Below, piece by piece: positions 11,244-22,174 of a stretch of 64,000 bases of DNA (positions within the stretch are counted from its first letter, which is position 1; every line of letters begins with the position of its first letter). The stretch covers positions 492,140 through 556,139 of the forward strand of contig OAPG01000018.1 of the NCBI GenBank assembly GCA_900208305.1, written 5' to 3'. The stretch is from Melanopsichium pennsylvanicum (lineage: Eukaryota; Basidiomycota; Ustilaginomycetes; Ustilaginales). The translations under genes and the position numbers were made by a program. A model generated the notes under the pieces. That model had not been told where the DNA came from, did no database searches, and saw only the letters and a program-made list of their open reading frames with translations.

Positions 11244-14200
11244 ATGTTCGCACCTCCAAGCCCTATCCCGGGCAGTCGCCCAACTTCCGCAGCCGCATAC
11301 CACAACTTTCCTCAACAGCAACCATACGACCTTCCACGTTCGCCGTTGCCGCAAGAGCAGCGTCTCCATCAAAGTAATTCATTCTCTTGGAACCCAGAAC
11401 TGGGTCTTCCACCACCGCCCAGCCAGATCGATGCTCTTGGCGACTCTCTTCATTATGCTCTCAGCCCTACCTTGCGTCCCGCTTCCCGCAATCGCTCCGT
11501 TTCCCCGGAAGTGCATTCCCTGTCGCGGTACGACCCCGAGTTTGATGATCTCCAAGATCCCACAGACCAACGTGATCGCACTCAGGACCACGTCAACATG
11601 GTCACCAAGCATCCCAAAGTCAAAGTTGATGTCATACTCTCCAGTAACATCTTTGAGGCAGGGGGAACCATCAGCGGCAAAGTAGAGCTCACCTGCACAA
11701 CAAGTCAAAGGCTTCGACTCGGACAGATCGCTGTGGAACTAGAGGCCGTCGAGCAGCTCACATCCCGTGATCATGCTGCAACGCAGCTTTTCCTGTACAA
11801 TCGCACCATGTTTCAAGGCGACAATCTACCACCTTCCAATGCCGTCTTACCGGCTGCACCCGTCAATAATTACTGGGCAGCTCGAAAGGGCCGCACTACG
11901 TTTCCCTTCAGCTTTCACCTGCCGTCTTCCGCTCCATCATGCGTCACGTTTGCCGGCAATGCTTCGCTTCGCTACGGTCTCAAAGCCATCGTACAGACAT
12001 GGTATAACGAGGAAAAGTTGACCGTCACAGCTCGTCGCGAAGCCTTCGTACTCGAAAAGTGGACCGATCAGATGCATCCTAGGTTCAGCGAGCCAGTCGA
12101 GGCAATAGGCGATACGCGACTGTTCATGGGCGGCAGCGGCGCCGTCTGGCTCGAAGCCGGCGTGACAGAACAGCTCTTCTGGAACGGTGCACAGATGCTC
12201 GTCAGATGTGGTGTCAAGAACAACACCAAACGTCATCTCAGCGGCATCAAAGTTGCACTCGCTCGACGTCTCATCTTTCCAGTCGGCAGTGCTGAAGGCT
12301 TACACGATACCAAAGACAAGATCTCGCTCGAACCACGCATCACCGAGATCGTCCATAACCAGATCTTCAAGGGCCACGAATACGAGTTTGGTCCCAATGC
12401 CGAATCGGTCTGCACAGTCGCTGTCGACATTCCTAGAGATCTTCGCACCATCCGCAAGACAAGGCTGTTTGAAGTACGCACCTTTGCTCTTGTCAGCCTT
12501 CCTCTAGGCTCCTTCGCCAAAGATCTAACCGTCGAGATTCCGATCTACGTAGCTCACACTGCCAGCGGCCAGCAGCCGCCTCAGCACAATCTTGACCATC
12601 TGCACGCCGGACCGCCTCTTCAAAACCTTCCTCAGCGCCCATATTCATCTATCGCTGCTCCTCAACGTCCTCATTCATCGATGGGTCATTCACATGTTTC
12701 CCCTCCTCATCATGTCTATCACGGCCATCATGGCCATCACGCGCACGGACATTTGCCTCACATGGATCCAGGCATGCTCCAAGTCGAACGCCTTGCCGCC
12801 GAACGAGGATGGTCCCCAGCACCCATGTTTGATGCTGGCCAACGCGCTGGGCCTGCTAGGCCTGCCAGTACCGCTCCCGGTATGGTTCAACTCCCGTTAC
12901 AAGCGCAGCCATTTGCTCTGGGGCCGGATGGCAATCTTGAGTGGAATCCAGCAGCCATCAGCTGGAATGCGAGTCGTCTTGTAACACCTTCAGCCGCTGC
13001 CGGCCACGCCATTCAACGATCCGCAAGTGCTGCACCAGACATGTTTCCCAATGTTGCACCCCCGCAGTCTCCAGCACCACTGGTGGATCCAGTGGCTGCT
13101 TGGACCGCCACGCAGCCATCCATGTCGGCTTCTCCTGGTCTTGCCATGATTGCACAGCATTCCAACTTTGCTCCTCCTCAGCCGCAGAACATGTCATCGC
13201 TACAGCTTGCGAGCGCGCCACGCACGGCTGATCGTCGCATGTCTCTCCCAGTGCAAGGACCTCATGGCGGTGGCTTGCCCGAGCAAATCGCCTACCAGAA
13301 CGTGCCTCGAGACAGCCTTCCGCCCAAGCCAGAGCTGCAAGCCATCACAAAAGCACCCATGGAGCAGCAGCAGCAATCTGCACCGCCTCAACGTCCTCCA
13401 GCCAATGCATTCGCTGCACCTCCCATCGCCGGTCTCGCCACCATCGAGGAGGACTCCGAGTCTCAAGCTGGCACGATCAACACATTGAAAAAGCTGCCCA
13501 CCATCGGCAAGAATGGAACCAAGGGTGCAGCTGGCAACAGTGTCTCGCGCAACGACATTGAGCAGTTCGAAGCGATGGCCGAGGCGGAAGAGGATGAAGA
13601 GGAGATCAAGAGGCAAATGATCGCAATGGGCATGAAGCCTGATGAGGACGCTTTCTCCTCTCGGGAAGCTCGTTCTCAGAACGTTACAGTCGTCAAGGCT
13701 GCCGTCGAGGAGGCAACGCCTGCTGCTTCGACCACCTGTCATACCGAGGCATCCCAGGCTTCGTCGACCGGCGCGCACAGGCCGCGTGCCAGCGATATAT
13801 TCCAAATCGATTCTCACGCTGAGAAGCCACAAAATCCACGCGCAGAGCCAGTCCAGACCACAGTGGCGAATGTCAGCCGCTCGCAAGATCTCGCATCCAA
13901 CTCGGAACTTGGCCAACCAGGTGACAGCCACTCTGCTGCGCCGCGCCGTTCCTCTGTCGTGTCTCTGCGACGTTCTTCTGCATCGCACGGTCTTGGTTTG
14001 GAAGCACTCGAGACGAACCTAACTCGATCCACAACACCAAAGATCAACAGCAGTTCGCGCGCTGTTGTCACCATGGCCAATGTAAGTCGAGCTGAAACCA
14101 GCTCTAGCCCTTTGGCATCTCCATCTGTAGACCAGGATGCTTCGACGCGATCTCGCAAGAACAGTGCTTTGCGTGCGGCTGCTAATGCTCGAGACGAGGC

Positions 14201-16379
14201 CGAGAGAAAGGCCGCCGAAGGGCAAGCTCGCACAACAGAGGAGCGTCAACATCAGCTGCGAGAAGAGCAGGCAAGACAAGCTGCTGCTGCAGAAATGAGG
14301 GCGGCACAGAGCGAAGCAGCAAGGGTCCGCGAAGCCGAGCAGCAACGGCTGGAGAAGGAGAGGATTGCAGGGCATGCACTCCGACAGCGTGAGCTGCGGG
14401 AGCAGCAAGAGGAGCAGCGACTCAAGGTCGAGGCAGAGAAGGTTGCGAGAGAGCAGGAGCGAAAGCGCTTGGAACGTGAAGAGGAGGAACGCCGCTCGCG
14501 ACAGGCAACCGAGCTACGATCACGTCAAGCTGCAGAAGCCGTTCAGGCCCGCGCCGCTGAGGAGGCAAGAGAGTCTCGCAGGCTCGCCGACGCTGCCCTG
14601 CTCAAGGCAAAAATCTCGAGCGAACGCCTCAATAGGATCAATGCAGCCATTGGTAATGCGCCTAGCTCCATTGCTCCATCGGTACCTTCGAAGACGACAG
14701 CGCCCATCTTCCCTGCTCCGGGCAGGATGAGCGATCGAGATCGTGTGACGCTCAAACAACAGGCGGTCAACCGTATCGGCGGATGGCTTTCGAACGCAGC
14801 TAGCCCCAACTCATTGTACATGGAGACACCAGACACACCCGGCGCATCAGTGCTCTCAGTGATGCGGAAGGAATCAGAGCCGTCAGAGGTGCTCAAGGAC
14901 GATGTTCGCTCGTCGTTTGCTTACCGCTCCCCTTCGCAGGTCATTAATCCGCTCTGGGAGGGCAAGTCGACGCGCTCACAGGGTGTGGAAGGTTCAATGC
15001 CAAAGTCTCGCACGGTGGCTGATCTCACTTCATCAAACATGTCGGTTGCCAAGGTTCAAGCCTGTGCTACACGGGAAGAGGCGGTTCCACAGCTGTCGGC
15101 TGAATTGAGGGCATTGGTGGATAGCTCAGATATGCGACCGGCTCGCAAGATCGGTACGGCAGTCAAGGAGCACCCCATCAGCCGCCGTCTGTCGGGGCTG
15201 GGGTCGACCAACACTGCAGGCTCGGTTCCGGTGGCAGCGGTTTGTGCCCTGTCAGCATCATCGGAAGTCAAGCGCGAACGTCATACGTCGATGCCTTCAT
15301 GGCCTCGTCCAGCTGTTGCTGCTCACGTCTCCACTGACGCTTTGCCTGCAGCCTCTCTCGCTGTCTCAAATGCGAGGCCCAACAGTCAAAGCAGCGCTCG
15401 CTTCGCGCGTAACGCGGAAGCGCGCGAGGTGGGCATCCCTTGTCGTGTGGAAAAGACTTTAATGGCAACTGGTTCGCAAGACACCAGACGTGGCAAAGAT
15501 GAGCCTAGCTACGATGCGCGGTCGGCGCGCGGTGGAAGGGGAGGACGTGTTGCCTCTGTCGCACAGTTGTGGTCCAAAATTGCTGGCGACGATGAAGTCG
15601 AGGCATCTGGTGCCACTTTGGCAGCTCCGCAAGTGAATTCTGAGCCACGCTCTGCATCGCCGTCGAGCGCTTCGACTGTCAAGCCCAAAGCACGACGAAG
15701 TTCCAACGCCGACGCAGCAGCAGCAGCTGGAGGTGGTGATGGCGGTGCTGCACCTGCGCTCGACTTCAGCAAGAAAGCCATTTTGTCATCATCAGCGTCG
15801 TCTGGTGTGACTGCGATTGCAGCAACGTTTGGAGATGGTGGTGGCAGCACGAAACCTGAATTGATGAAGAGCTTTGCGGCGCCTCAGTTTGTCAACACGT
15901 CGGTGTCAGAACCAGTGTTTGCCAAAGTCGGAAATGCAACAGCAACAGCACCATCACCGGCTGCGACAAAAGTGGAGAAGCGACCTTTACCAAAACCTGT
16001 GTTGCAACCGGGTGCCGTAGCCGCTCCGACATTGGTGCGACCTACAGCAATGCGTCCATCGCCTACTTCGGATCGACGCTCGCGCAAAATCAGCACTCAA
16101 GTGCTATCGACTTTTGAGAAGGACAAGAAAGGATCAAAGTCGACCGAGGAGAATGTGCAGACGGTTAGGGGAATGATGTGCAAAGTGGCTGTGGACTCGA
16201 CCATCTTGGATGCGCTACAAGAGCAACAGGGAAGGGATTTGGTGAATCTTGAGTCTAATGATATGTCGACATCAGTTCGATGGGTTGATGGTACGGAAAT
16301 CAAGATGAGCGGTAGAGGAACCACAAAGGCGATTGGCGAGAACAAGTTGAAAAGTCTAAGGGCTGTTTGGGGCAGTTGA
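11244..16379 (+). CDS. Giant arrestin-fold protein with coiled coil
   Basis: Single exon, 1711 residues. After a Pro/Ser-rich N terminus, an arrestin N-like beta-sandwich begins near residue 119 (KVKVDVILSSNIFEAGGTISG) and an arrestin C-like domain follows at about residues 305-440 (LFWNGAQMLVRCGVKNNTKRH to VEIPIYVAHTAS). Most of the remainder is predicted disordered and rich in Ser, Ala, Pro and Gln. Notable parts are a His-rich patch at about residues 485-510, an Arg/Glu/Gln-rich coiled coil at about 980-1130 (for example EEERRSRQATELRSRQ), and a compact C-terminal segment after residue 1640 ending RAVWGS. Fungal alpha-arrestins usually act as ubiquitin-ligase adaptors for membrane proteins, but I found no PPxY motif, so ligase recruitment is uncertain. 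Much larger than typical alpha-arrestins. Fold is confident; function is not. Confidence 0.85.
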   Translation: MFAPPSPIPGSRPTSAAAYHNFPQQQPYDLPRSPLPQEQRLHQSNSFSWNPELGLPPPPSQIDALGDSLHYALSPTLRPASRNRSVSPEVHSLSRYDPEFDDLQDPTDQRDRTQDHVNMVTKHPKVKVDVILSSNIFEAGGTISGKVELTCTTSQRLRLGQIAVELEAVEQLTSRDHAATQLFLYNRTMFQGDNLPPSNAVLPAAPVNNYWAARKGRTTFPFSFHLPSSAPSCVTFAGNASLRYGLKAIVQTWYNEEKLTVTARREAFVLEKWTDQMHPRFSEPVEAIGDTRLFMGGSGAVWLEAGVTEQLFWNGAQMLVRCGVKNNTKRHLSGIKVALARRLIFPVGSAEGLHDTKDKISLEPRITEIVHNQIFKGHEYEFGPNAESVCTVAVDIPRDLRTIRKTRLFEVRTFALVSLPLGSFAKDLTVEIPIYVAHTASGQQPPQHNLDHLHAGPPLQNLPQRPYSSIAAPQRPHSSMGHSHVSPPHHVYHGHHGHHAHGHLPHMDPGMLQVERLAAERGWSPAPMFDAGQRAGPARPASTAPGMVQLPLQAQPFALGPDGNLEWNPAAISWNASRLVTPSAAAGHAIQRSASAAPDMFPNVAPPQSPAPLVDPVAAWTATQPSMSASPGLAMIAQHSNFAPPQPQNMSSLQLASAPRTADRRMSLPVQGPHGGGLPEQIAYQNVPRDSLPPKPELQAITKAPMEQQQQSAPPQRPPANAFAAPPIAGLATIEEDSESQAGTINTLKKLPTIGKNGTKGAAGNSVSRNDIEQFEAMAEAEEDEEEIKRQMIAMGMKPDEDAFSSREARSQNVTVVKAAVEEATPAASTTCHTEASQASSTGAHRPRASDIFQIDSHAEKPQNPRAEPVQTTVANVSRSQDLASNSELGQPGDSHSAAPRRSSVVSLRRSSASHGLGLEALETNLTRSTTPKINSSSRAVVTMANVSRAETSSSPLASPSVDQDASTRSRKNSALRAAANARDEAERKAAEGQARTTEERQHQLREEQARQAAAAEMRAAQSEAARVREAEQQRLEKERIAGHALRQRELREQQEEQRLKVEAEKVAREQERKRLEREEEERRSRQATELRSRQAAEAVQARAAEEARESRRLADAALLKAKISSERLNRINAAIGNAPSSIAPSVPSKTTAPIFPAPGRMSDRDRVTLKQQAVNRIGGWLSNAASPNSLYMETPDTPGASVLSVMRKESEPSEVLKDDVRSSFAYRSPSQVINPLWEGKSTRSQGVEGSMPKSRTVADLTSSNMSVAKVQACATREEAVPQLSAELRALVDSSDMRPARKIGTAVKEHPISRRLSGLGSTNTAGSVPVAAVCALSASSEVKRERHTSMPSWPRPAVAAHVSTDALPAASLAVSNARPNSQSSARFARNAEAREVGIPCRVEKTLMATGSQDTRRGKDEPSYDARSARGGRGGRVASVAQLWSKIAGDDEVEASGATLAAPQVNSEPRSASPSSASTVKPKARRSSNADAAAAAGGGDGGAAPALDFSKKAILSSSASSGVTAIAATFGDGGGSTKPELMKSFAAPQFVNTSVSEPVFAKVGNATATAPSPAATKVEKRPLPKPVLQPGAVAAPTLVRPTAMRPSPTSDRRSRKISTQVLSTFEKDKKGSKSTEENVQTVRGMMCKVAVDSTILDALQEQQGRDLVNLESNDMSTSVRWVDGTEIKMSGRGTTKAIGENKLKSLRAVWGS

Positions 16380-17194
16380 AAACAATTATTGATATATGCT
16401 TAGCACACAGTCAAACGGATACACACACACACACACTTGTCTCAACATCTCAACTTGTTCACAACATTATACTTGACAATAACATTGTTCCCATCTTTGA
16501 AAATGCATTAACTTATTGGCAACAATATTGTTTTCAGTTTGAGACAGGGCTTAGGTTTCAAGGAGCGCTACTTGGCAATTCTCGCCAAGACGACGATGTA
16601 CAAGTGTCAACTTCTGTATAGCAAATGAATACTAAAGTACATATGCACAATAGGAGAGTTCGCAAATTGGAAAGCAGCAGCTGGAGATCGGAAATTGCGC
16701 AAATTACCTTGCAAATTTTGCTTTTTCGTTGTGTTGTGCTTCAGCCCAGAAAAAAAAAAGGCTTTCCCGCTTAGTTTCACGGTTGTCAAGTCACTTTGAC
16801 TGTCTTGTTAAACGAAGACGGAAAGACAACAAAAGATAACAATTAAATACATGGGAATGGAACTTGACGAAGGGGGAAAGAAAAAAAGGGGAAATCTTGG
16901 TGCATGCAGAGAAAAGGCAAGCAACAGCAATCTACTGTATACTGTACAGTATCGATGTGATGATGGCCGTCAAAGTCTGCATCCTTGTGCCTGATGGCTC
17001 AAATTTCCTTGGATTCATTCGAGTTTTCTCGTTTGTCGCTCCTCTGAACTGAGTCAAGTACAGAGTTGACACAAATTAATTACTTATCACAGGCACTCTT
17101 GTTTCATATTTAACGGCATCTTTCTCCTTCGCCACCATCATCAACTTTGCTCTTTTCTTTTGCTCCATTTAGTAGATACTTTTACAGCAACGTC
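16380..17194. other. Intergenic region between arrestin-fold and symporter genes
   Basis: AT-rich spacer carrying the 3' region of the arrestin-type gene, a CA-dinucleotide run near 16420-16436 and, at 16933-16951, a TACTGTA/TACAGTA inverted pair. The last 120 bases are pyrimidine-rich promoter or leader sequence. No gene seen. Confidence 0.5.
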
Positions 17195-20100
17195 ATGTTG
17201 GAAACATCTCAAGCCAACGCCTTGGTTTATTCCACCCTATGCGGTTTCATGCTGGTCGGTCTGTTTGCCGGCTACAAGGTCCGCAACGCCACCGACTTTT
17301 TGTCGGGTCTTCGCACCCAGAGTGGTAAGTTTCATCCTCATATCCCCTCTCGCTATCTCATCATCTTTCAGCTGACTAACCTTCTTCTTCGATGGCTGTC
17401 CGTCGCTTGAATCAAACTTCAACAGTCTTCCCACTCACACTTAATTGGTTCGCATCAAGTTAGTATCAGCCTCGTACCTACCTTGGATGTTAAAGTTTCA
17501 CCCCTGCCCATGCATTCCACCGCTGCACACAGCGGACTCGAAAGGATGTAAATTTCAAATGGCACGCAGCGCCTGCCATACTGCGAACCTGCAGGCAGGG
17601 CTTTGTTAGGTATGTTCCCTTCGCGAATCCCCTATTCCTCGATCATAATCGGTCAATTTGTCTCTCCCCCACAACACCGTTCGGCTCGACGCCTCTTCCC
17701 TGATCTGTTTTTGGCCCTTTGCGGCACGTCGTCTACCATTGCCTTGTTGGCATGGCCCGAGGATACTCTTCAAGAAGCGATATGATACGCGCTGCGCAGC
17801 CTGTACCGTTGACTCTGAGTCACACATCAGCGAGATTGCGTTTACGACACAAGGGATCCGTCTTTTCTTCAACGCCACAACAAGACTCGATCAAAATACC
17901 ACAAGATCCGATCCAGCATTGCGGACCTTCCCTTGTCATTCCACCAACAGATGCAAGGCGGACGTCTTGCCTCAAACCCAAGACCAAACTCATTTCAGTT
18001 TTGGCATCAGCTACGGGTGCTCGCGTGTCTGGTCTACGATTCTCCCCTCTCTCAGTCGATCGACTTTGCGAGTGTGAGGTCGTAGACCCTTGGTGTTGGT
18101 TGCCCTCGCAATCGACCAGATACGTCGGGCTGAGATCATACCGTCATCGGCAATCCAACGGTTCCCTTTCATCCTGTGCTCGTTCGCTGCCCGATAGGGT
18201 GTAGACCGCGCCACTGTGCATAGGGGCAGCCAGGATGCTGATATTACCTGATCGAGTTAGGACTCGCGAAGGGAATGCTGCATGCCTCCTCATTTCTTCC
18301 AACTCCCCATTGTATCTCTTCCTTTGTACATCCTGGACTGGCGAGGGGACTCTTCAGGTCTCATCGACGATTTGTCTGCTTCTACCTTGATGCTGCTCTG
18401 CAAGCAGGCGGGTTTGATCTGCAGGTGCTTTCGCCAGCTCGGATCTTCTCCCCCCTCACAGTCTACTCAATGCAAGAGGTCGTCGCGGTCCCCACATGCA
18501 GAGTCGTGTAGGCAGGCAGACTCATTGTTTTGCAGCTACAACCGGGCAAGTGACTGGTCTAATTGACGCTGTCATGTTACTGGCTACACTACCAGTAACA
18601 CTTGGCTCATCGATGTGCTCTCCATCGGGCAGGCAATCTTCTGTAGAAGCCTTCGCTTCGGAGGTCTTTCGATGACGCTAGCTTTGACCACGTTGTCCGC
18701 TGTTATCATGGTCTTGACTTGCCACGTCACTTCTCAAGCTGGGTCCGAACGATGCTCGCCATCGTCTGCTGACTTTTCATACTCACCCTCTTCCACAATT
18801 GCTTCCTCAACCTTGCTTTTTGACCAACAGACATGTCTTCGTCGCTACTCTTCGGTTACCCTCAGCTTGCTGTGATTCCTAACGCAGGTATCTTGGGTCT
18901 CACCGCTTACTGCTTCTCGACCGTCGCCCCTTTGTGGGCGTTTGCATGGCTTGGACCTCTGATCCGACGAGTCTGCCCCGATGGATTCACTCTTGCCGAA
19001 TACATACGACGCCGATTCGGGTGGCCTGTCGGTATCCTCTCGGCTGTCATCTTTGTTGGTTTCATGTTCTGCTTCATGCTCGTCGAGCTCAACACGTACG
19101 GATCGGCCGTCAACACCCTCGGTGGCGTCAACCCCACCATCGCGGCCCTCATCGTTGCGCTCAGCACCACCATCTACACCGCCTACGGTGGTTTCAAGGC
19201 TTCACTTTGGACCGACAATGTCAACGCCGTCATTATCTTGATCTTTATCGTCATCGCCTCTGTCGCTGTCGGTGTTAACCTCGACATCGACCACAGTCGT
19301 GTCGAATCGTCTGGTCTTCTCAAGCCCCACCGACTCGGTGGTGAATTGTGGTACATCTTGACTGCGGCCATCGTTTTCAGTCAGATGTTCAACCAAGGTT
19401 TCTGGCAGCGAGCTTTCGCTTCCAAGGACAACAAGACTCTCTACCTTTCGGTCATCTTTGCTACCATCCCCTTGTTTGCCGTTTGCTTCCTCGTCGGTAT
19501 GGCAGGTCCTTTAGCTTGGTGGGCCGGATTGTTCGACGGTCCTACTGCCGAGGATGATGGTTCGTTGACCTTTTTCTACATCCTCAACACTTTGCCCAAC
19601 TGGTTGACTGGTATCGTGATCGTCCTTTGCGGTTGCCTTTCATCGTCAGCGTACGACACGTTCCAAAGTGCTCAGATCTCGACGATCCAGAACGATGTTT
19701 TCCTAGGCCGCCTCAACATCTGGTGGTGCCGTGCCATTCTTGTCGCCATCAATGTCCCCTCCGTCGTGTTGGCAGTCAAGAACATTGACATTCTCGAGGT
19801 CTTCCTCATTGCAGATCTTGCCGCGATCGCCTGTATCCCCGCCTTTTTGCTCGGTCTCGTACCCCAGTTGTACTTCCTCAACGGAGTCGACGCTGTCGGT
19901 GGTGCCGTGGGTGGATTCTTCACCGTCTTTATCTTTGGTACCATTTTTTACGGCAGTGCGGAGCAAGGCATCAAACTCATCAGTCTTCCCAATGGACTTT
20001 ACGTTGACGACTATAGTGTATTGGGCGCCTTTTTTGCTGCTCCTCTTGGAAGTCTCGGATGGACTTTTGCTACATGTGGTATTAGGGCTGTGAGTACCTG

Positions 20101-20332
20101 GATCTACTGCAGGTACACAGGTAAGGCGTTCACCGTGTTTGAATACAGGGAGTTTGATGTCAGCAAATGGGCCTTGCCAGAGGATAGGCCTGCTGATTTC
20201 CATGGGATTCATGGAAGTGGCAATCCTAACGACGGTTACAAGTTGGATCAAGACCCAAACCTCGAAGGTGGGGCAGCAAAGTTGCGGAGGTATGAAAGTG
20301 AGGGGTCATCGGCTCAGGAGGTGTCCAAGTAA
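17195..20332 (+). CDS. Sodium:solute symporter family (DUR3-like) plasma-membrane transporter
   Basis: Three exons: 17195-17324, 17426-17458 and 18831-20332, total 554 residues. Introns are 101 nt (GTAAGT...ACAG) and 1372 nt (GTTAGT...CAACAG); both junctions keep frame, giving SVFPLTLNWFAS then NMSSSLLFGYPQLA, which follows the family pattern of an Asn-Phe/Trp-Ala-Ser helix leading into a Gly-Tyr-Pro segment. Many hydrophobic helices run from about residue 8 to 480, with SSS-type motifs such as GPLIRRVCPDGFTLAEYIRRRFG, TTIYTAYGGFKASLWTDN and SSAYDTFQSAQ. The hydrophilic C terminus is short. Fungal DUR3 proteins import urea and polyamines, but they are usually 650-700 residues, so this shorter protein may have another substrate. 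Transporter identity is firm, DUR3-like substrate is a guess. Confidence 0.85.
17459..18830 (+). other. Symporter intron 2 (1372 nt)
   Basis: The exons on both sides join cleanly in frame and the joined protein matches the transporter family without a gap, so this whole stretch appears to be intron. It includes several short reading frames with no recognisable domain. By far the longest intron in the window. A nested non-coding RNA or alternative first exon is possible but nothing specific is visible. Confidence 0.75.
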
Positions 20333-20879
20333 GACTCTACTTCAAGATTGCTCTGCTATATCAACTTCTGTTGGCATTGGGGGCCTATGTTGGTTTTGCA
20401 AACCATCACGCGTCCCGCCTGCTCAACGATCTCAAGTTCAACACTTTTTGGAGTTTTCGCCAATACCATTTCCCGCTCCGCTTCCTCAAAGAGAAGGAAA
20501 CCCTTTCTTTGCTGCTATCACCATTAGTTCGGCCTGGTTTCGCTTAGGTCAAGTTCACCTTTACTCACTTTTTCCCTTTGGCACAAACACATACACATCT
20601 CTGGACCTGGTTTGGACAAAAAAAATGAGGAAACAATCTCCATCACTTGCCCTCTTTGCTGCTTTATGTCTTTTTCACATTCTCTTCTCCCCCTCTTATC
20701 CCTCTGCTTTTCTTGGAAAAAAAAAGCTTCATCTAAACGAGTGTTGCACATTCTTATCTTTCTCTCTCCGGCCCCAATTCCGCAAGGAAGAAAAAACGAA
20801 AAAAAGTAGGATCCCTTCTTGGGGGCTTTTCATTTTATTTTCATGCTGCTTCTTATAACCTCATTGATGCTGCTTTTTT
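20333..20879 (+). other. 3' region of the symporter gene
   Basis: Pyrimidine-rich downstream sequence with ordinary CpG content at first, grading into A/T-rich homopolymer runs. No gene recognised. The CpG-poor block begins directly after it. Confidence 0.5.
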
Positions 20880-21490
20880 TAGTTGTGTGGTGTGGTATCA
20901 GTTCAGAGAGCACTTGGGATGCAAATGTGTGATTATTGGGCAGTTTTTGGTCTGCCATTGTCTGGGTTGTTTTGGGCTTGCTTATGCAGTAATTCGAACA
21001 ATGTGCATATCTCATGCATGTTGTGTGTGCCCTAGATCCGCATATGGGTGGATAGCTCCATACAAAGTCCACCTAGATGGGTTAGCAACAAGTTGTCTTT
21101 GGTGAGAGAGTCTCAGAAAGTTGGTTGCAAGAAAACAAGGATGTTTGTGTTGAGAAATTTGGCTTGTGGAAACTGTTTTGTTGCCATCAAGGCTTGATAT
21201 GAGTACTCACACCATCTCAATCCCGCACATAACAAGCGCAAGATCAGGTGGAGTGGGTGAATTGTTGCTGTTTTGAGATGTCATAATGCCAGTGGTACAA
21301 GACTTGATAGCATACAAAAGCAAAATGTGGGGGTATGCACCCCAAGCAAACAATGAGCTTATAGCAATAACGTTTGGTACCTGATTAGGATAAGTGTAAC
21401 TACCATCAGCTGAAATCACTCATATTGGCTGCTCATTGGGTGCAATCCTTTGATCACAACAGTTTTTTCTTGCACAAACACATCATCTGG

Positions 21491-21529
<39 letters not shown>

Positions 21530-22170
21530 GATATTGTTCAAATGAGTTCAAAAAGTGCACAACCCAGATGACAATTTAAACCACCACCATCATCACCTTT
21601 GTCTGGGTTGCATCTTCCATACAAACTGCCTATTGTGTGATTTGTGAATAATGTGGTGAGATTGTCAAAAATAAAGACAGATGAAATTAAAAAAAAATTA
21701 CACCTTTTTGCAATCAAAACTGAGATTGATGCATTCAAAATTTGTCACTCAAAAACTAGTACCAAAACCATCAGTCCCCCACCATATCCAATGTCACTCA
21801 TTGTCACTTTGAACCTAAACTGTTGTTGTACTCATGGTTTATCACCTGACAACCACACCATTGCTTTTTTTTTAAACCAAAAGACCAAAGTAATTTCAAA
21901 TTGTGAAACATGTGGAAAGACTACAAAACCCTGACAAAAAAGGTGAATACTCAAAGCAACTATTTAGGTTGCAAAACTCAGCCTCAACACAGCAGAGAGA
22001 CTGTTCTTGTAGTTGTTGTTGTTGCTTCTCATCACCATCCTGTACTGTCACTCCCCTCTTCCATGCTAACCAAGATATTGTCAGATATACCAGTGTGCCA
22101 AACTTAGGTTTCTTGTTGCATCAATATTGTCAAAGGTAAAAGACAGATAATATTGATAATTTAAAAATGT
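20880..22170. repeat. CpG-depleted repeat relic between convergent genes
   Basis: About 1.3 kb with very little CpG: I count three CpG dinucleotides in 21061-21660. TpG and CpA are abundant. Fragments at 20927-20969 and 21601-21641 match the palindromic element at 41918-41985, including the words AGTTTTTGGTCTGCCATTG and GTCTGGGTTG. No intact coding capacity. Best read as a decayed transposable-element remnant mutated at CpG. Lies between the 3' ends of the symporter and RTR1 genes. Confidence 0.7.
21493..21528. repeat. Poly-T tract (36 T)
   Basis: Uninterrupted run of T inside the CpG-poor block. It could be the A-tail of an old retroposed copy on the minus strand or a simple homopolymer expansion; assembled length may be unreliable. 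Confidence 0.9.
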
Positions 22171-22174
22171 GAGT

